This document shows, in pieces, positions 5,250 through 7,014 of a stretch of 7,014 bases of DNA. The first letter of the stretch is position 1, and every line of letters starts with the position of its first letter. Position numbers and translations under genes: made by a program. Below the pieces are notes generated by a model that made no database searches, had not been told where the DNA came from, and was given only the letters and a program-made list of their open reading frames with translations. Where the stretch lies: contig CALUUL010000079.1 of the NCBI GenBank assembly GCA_944323945.1, positions 1 through 7,014 of the forward strand. The letters are read 5' to 3'. Origin of the DNA: Candidatus Gastranaerophilales bacterium. GTDB lineage: Bacteria; Cyanobacteriota; Vampirovibrionia; Gastranaerophilales; Gastranaerophilaceae.

Positions 5250-5301
5250 TTTTCAAACTCCTTTTGCAAATTTTAATTTTTCTATGAGTATTCTTTAACA
5301 T
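5242..5301 (-). CDS. Possible 19-residue basic mini-ORF bridging the 45-base gap
   Basis: An ATG at 5301 opens a 19-codon frame, MLKNTHRKIKICKRSLKSE. It overlaps the methyltransferase stop by seven bases and ends in GTGAGTAA, where the next gene's GTG begins. This is the same style of 8-base overlap used by firm genes here. GGGGGA lies five bases before its ATG. The peptide is strongly basic. If real, it could be a coupling leader that carries ribosomes across the gap rather than a functional protein. A frame this short can arise by chance in AT-rich DNA, and a competing 7-codon frame starts at 5305. I give it low confidence. Confidence 0.25.
   Translation of the reverse strand: MLKNTHRKIKICKRSLKSE
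5258..5265 (-). promoter_or_regulatory. Ribosome binding site supporting the GTG start at 5249
   Basis: AAAAGGAG on the minus strand is eight bases before the GTG. It lies in a 15-base stretch (5252-5266) identical to 4884-4898, the ribosome binding site of the next gene, which suggests the two junctions share an origin. Confidence 0.7.
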
Positions 5302-5849
5302 TCATTCCCCCAACAGTCCCAACCATCTGCTTGTTGTCTCGCAAATAACTCAATGCGTGGCAAATCTCCATATAATTTTACTATATTATCTCTAATAATA
5401 TCAGGTTTTTTACTATGCTTTTCTATTGGCATTTCTATTATCTGATGAATAGCATTATTCAATCTTTTTAATCCTTTACCTTTGGTTGCAATCAAACAAA
5501 ATTCTGCATTTTGCCTAGTATAAAATCCCATACCCCAAAATTTAGTATTAGATTTTTTATTTTTCTTTACCCATACAAAACCACAAGTTTTATAGTCAAA
5601 TCCCCATCTTTTTATACACTCAATAGCAATATGTAATTTAGGACTTGTAGCCCATAAAAATAATATGCTGTTTTCTTTAATTATCTTATTTATAGGTAAA
5701 TTAAATATATCATCGTTATTCATTGTAGAATATTCTTTCTCTACATTCCTTGCATTTCCTTTATTAACAAAGTGTTTAGTAAATTGCCACGGAGGGTCAG
5801 CATAAATTATATTATATTTTTTATCTGTATTAAAAATATCTACTTTCAT
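5295..5849 (-). CDS. MT-A70-family DNA adenine-N6 methyltransferase
   Basis: The 184-residue protein has the motifs of the MT-A70 family, which transfers a methyl group from S-adenosylmethionine to adenine N6. YNIIYADPPWQF (12-23) carries the catalytic DPPW (18-21). Then come ILFLWATSPKLHIAI (62-76), WGFDYKTCGFVWVKK (82-96), GFYTRQNAEFCLIATKGK (108-125), the KHSKKPD block (144-150), and YGDLPRIELFARQQADGWDC (160-179). The length is usual for phage members, and all key blocks are present, so it should be active. The target sequence cannot be read from the protein, and there is no restriction endonuclease beside it. It is thus an orphan enzyme, plausibly protecting phage DNA from host restriction (inference). 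AAGGGGTAGTT precedes the ATG. The previous gene stops two bases upstream. Confidence 0.95.
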   Translation of the reverse strand: MKVDIFNTDKKYNIIYADPPWQFTKHFVNKGNARNVEKEYSTMNNDDIFNLPINKIIKENSILFLWATSPKLHIAIECIKRWGFDYKTCGFVWVKKNKKSNTKFWGMGFYTRQNAEFCLIATKGKGLKRLNNAIHQIIEMPIEKHSKKPDIIRDNIVKLYGDLPRIELFARQQADGWDCWGNEC

Positions 5850-5851
5850 AA

Positions 5852-6223
5852 CTACCCCTTATTCTCTAAATCTTCACCGAACATTTCTTTCCATAATTTG
5901 AAATACTTTTTAGCATATCTAGGAATTGCACTTGTCGAACCACTAAACTCTCCTATGGTGCTTTGAAATGCGTCATACTGTATATCTTGCCACGCAAGTT
6001 CGTTTATGAATTTAATAATCTTCTCGCACACTTCCTTTACAAGTTCTCGGTCGTGGGTTTTGAGTGATTGTAAAGGACAATGTTTAGGTCTTTTTCCAAA
6101 ATCATAGCCAATATTTTTGTGTAATAAATTACAATATGCACAGTCGTCTTTATCACGCAGACTACATGGGCAATCATCACAATACTCTGGCAACTCATCT
6201 ACATACACTTTTGTTTCTTTCAT
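5852..6223 (-). CDS. Cys-rich phage protein with C-terminal helical domain
   Basis: The 123-residue protein has an N-terminal Cys cluster: VYVDELPEYCDDCPCSLRDK (6-25) gives Cys15, Cys18 and Cys20, followed by Cys28, Cys31 (DDCAYCNLL) and Cys49 (KRPKHCPLQSL, 44-54). The 'VYVDELP..C..C...C.LL......RP..CPLQSL' signature is frequent in Firmicute phage genomes (recalled) and is probably a zinc-binding unit. After a linker (THDRELVKEVCEKIIKFINE, 57-76) come helices to the end, including YAKKYFKLWKEMFGEDLE (103-120). Such modular ends vary between phages. AAAAGGAG sits eight bases before the ATG, inside the tail of the alpha-CTD gene (29-base overlap). It stops two bases before the methyltransferase. 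No activity is known. Confidence 0.85.
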   Translation of the reverse strand: MKETKVYVDELPEYCDDCPCSLRDKDDCAYCNLLHKNIGYDFGKRPKHCPLQSLKTHDRELVKEVCEKIIKFINELAWQDIQYDAFQSTIGEFSGSTSAIPRYAKKYFKLWKEMFGEDLENKG

Positions 6224-6581
6224 AACTGCTCCTTTTATTTTTCTCTTTCCACTCCACCAGTTTCGTATATATTTCCAGTGTTGATTTTAAACCCATATTT
6301 CGTAAGTGTAATATATAATCAAATGTAGCATTTTCCAAGTCCCCAATCGTTTTTACACCACCACGAAAAAGCAAATTCTTTGACCTAACCGACAAATCTA
6401 ACTCGTCTATTGATGTTTGTTCTTCTTGTTCAATTTTTTCTGCATTCATTGAAACCAAATCAGCAATAAGCGACACAATCTCTTCATCTAATTTTGCTCT
6501 ATCACTATGCCCAAATGGCGTGCTTGCATAAATATGAAGTTTGGTAATTACTTCAATCAATTTTGTGTCAAAATCGCTCAT
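6195..6581 (-). CDS. Free-standing RNA polymerase alpha-CTD-like protein
   Basis: The 128-residue protein has two parts. Residues 1-55 are helical and unlike known domains. Residues 56-111 match the C-terminal domain of the RNA polymerase alpha subunit (PF03118, a helix-hairpin-helix fold that binds promoter UP elements): TSIDELDLSVRSKNLLFRGG (56-75), VKTIGDL (76-82), then LRNMGLKSTLEIYTKLV (93-109). Compared from memory with E. coli alpha, the DNA-contacting R265, N268, G296, K298, S299 and E302 correspond to R66, N69, G97, K99, S100 and E103. The assembly domain of alpha is absent. It may bind A-tract promoter DNA or compete with host alpha at promoters or regulators (inference). The short basic tail lies largely in a 29-base overlap. 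GGAGGG precedes the ATG, which overlaps the upstream stop as ATGA. A generic helix-hairpin-helix role is the alternative. Confidence 0.85.
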   Translation of the reverse strand: MSDFDTKLIEVITKLHIYASTPFGHSDRAKLDEEIVSLIADLVSMNAEKIEQEEQTSIDELDLSVRSKNLLFRGGVKTIGDLENATFDYILHLRNMGLKSTLEIYTKLVEWKEKNKRSSYERNKSVCR

Positions 6582-6871
6582 AGTCCCTCCAATAACTTTT
6601 CAAAATTAAAATCTTTATCATTGATTTTATAGTTTTTCTCTTTTGCTAATTTTAAAATTGCTTTTACACAAGGCAAATCTTTATCAGAACCATCACATAA
6701 ATCGCAGTATTCCATATACCCACAAACACAATAGCCTGTCATTGAACCAGTCGTTAAACTTTCTTTATCGCAATATTCTTGCAATGCTTGTTCCCATTTT
6801 TTACTTATTGACTTTTTCTCAACTTTAACTTTTGGAATAGATGATAAATCAATTTTCATTTGTTTGCTCAT
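6578..6871 (-). CDS. Small Cys-rich phage protein upstream of the alpha-CTD gene
   Basis: The 97-residue protein has a basic N-terminal part (MSKQMKIDLSSIPKVKVEKK) and then a helix (SISKKWEQALQEYCDK, 21-36). A Cys cluster follows: Cys48-x-Cys50-x5-Cys56-x2-Cys59 with Cys68 nearby (GYCVCGYMEYCDLCDG, then LPCVK) and Cys34 upstream. Five or six cysteines in 35 residues point to one or two metal ions, but the pattern is not a named finger that I recognise. The end (69-97) is helical and polar. AAAGGAGTAGAT precedes the ATG at 6871. Its last codons contain the ribosome binding site of the alpha-CTD gene, with which it overlaps by four bases, so the two are translated in step and could act together. 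That link is inference. Confidence 0.83.
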   Translation of the reverse strand: MSKQMKIDLSSIPKVKVEKKSISKKWEQALQEYCDKESLTTGSMTGYCVCGYMEYCDLCDGSDKDLPCVKAILKLAKEKNYKINDKDFNFEKLLEGL

Positions 6872-6873
6872 AT

Positions 6874-7014
6874 CTACTCCTTTAATCTCTGAATTTTTGC
6901 TTGAATATCAGACACCCTTTCGCCTTTAAACAGTAATTTTTTATCAATTAAAATTGAAACTAATATTGGGTCTAGAAAGCCATCGTCAGTAGTGTCTTGT
7001 TTCACTAATTCTTC
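6874..7014 (-). CDS. Unknown protein, C-terminal fragment (5' end outside the window)
   Basis: The frame is open from the window edge for 46 residues (EELVKQDTTDDGFLDPILVS at the left end, ending KIQRLKE) and then stops with TAG. The fragment looks helical and charged, with no motif that I recognise. Two bases separate its stop from the next ATG, and the AAAGGAG ribosome binding site of that gene lies in its last codons, the same tight layout as the rest of the string. With the N-terminal part missing, the family cannot be judged. Confidence 0.7.
   Translation of the reverse strand, partial: EELVKQDTTDDGFLDPILVSILIDKKLLFKGERVSDIQAKIQRLKE

Noticed and set aside
5250..5294. Promoter or terminator in the 45-base gap
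   Set aside because: The AT-rich stretch has no paired -35/-10 elements at proper spacing and no GC-rich hairpin followed by a U-run. Loose -10-like matches are expected in such DNA.
5282..5305. Seven-codon frame MNVKEYS after the methyltransferase
   Set aside because: It is too short to support, and it does not reach the next gene as the 19-codon frame does.
5295..5849. A restriction-modification pair with the methyltransferase
   Set aside because: No neighbour shows nuclease motifs apart from the homing endonuclease more than 2 kb downstream, which belongs to a different class and is not a restriction enzyme partner.
1..7014. CRISPR array, tRNA, attachment site or insertion sequence
   Set aside because: No regularly spaced repeats, cloverleaf-like sequence, integrase or transposase was seen, and almost every base is explained by overlapping genes.

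Overview
The window looks like a piece of a tailed bacteriophage or prophage that infects a low-GC Firmicute (Bacillota, perhaps a gut Clostridium relative). The DNA is visibly AT-rich. Nearly every gene has a strong Shine-Dalgarno site of the AAAGGAGG type. The genes are very small and almost touching, and all lie on the minus strand. The recognisable families are typical of phage: a YopX-domain protein, an AP2/HNH-type homing endonuclease, an orphan MT-A70 adenine methyltransferase, zinc-ribbon miniproteins and several short coiled-coil proteins. No structural, packaging, replication, lysis or integrase gene is visible, so this reads as an accessory (probably early) gene cluster. That placement is inference.

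Transcription runs from 7014 towards 1. First (7014-5852) come the tail end of an unknown gene, a Cys-rich 97-residue protein, a protein carrying an RNA polymerase alpha-subunit C-terminal domain (alpha-CTD) fold, and a Cys-rich 123-residue protein. Next (5849-4459) come the MT-A70 methyltransferase, a 45-base gap that may hold a 19-codon mini-ORF, an acidic unknown protein, a coiled-coil protein and a 31-residue Cys miniprotein. The middle (4453-1860) holds a Cys-rich protein, a coiled-coil protein, two unknowns, a homing endonuclease joined to an unrelated N-terminal domain, and a coiled-coil protein with a 50-codon internal repeat. Last (1863-1) come YopX, a zinc ribbon, three unknowns and the start of a two-helix membrane protein.

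The 20 well-supported genes are separated by 0-5 bases or overlap, with one exception: the 45-base gap at 5250-5294. I see no convincing promoter or terminator, so the window is probably the inside of one long polycistronic transcript with translational coupling. Six of the 19 junctions share one 8-base stop/start overlap, ATGAGTAA or a close variant. The upstream protein then ends in Glu (often Asp-Glu) and the downstream one begins Met-Ser or Met-Asn. This regularity is the most striking DNA-level feature.

The best candidates for something new are the free-standing alpha-CTD protein, which keeps the residues that contact DNA in host alpha-CTD, the repeated junction module, and the endonuclease fusion. 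Most other genes are hypothetical and are described without a function. Starts were moved inward from the longest possible ORF at five genes (452, 744, 2402, 3087 and 4882) because the ribosome binding site fits only the inner codon.
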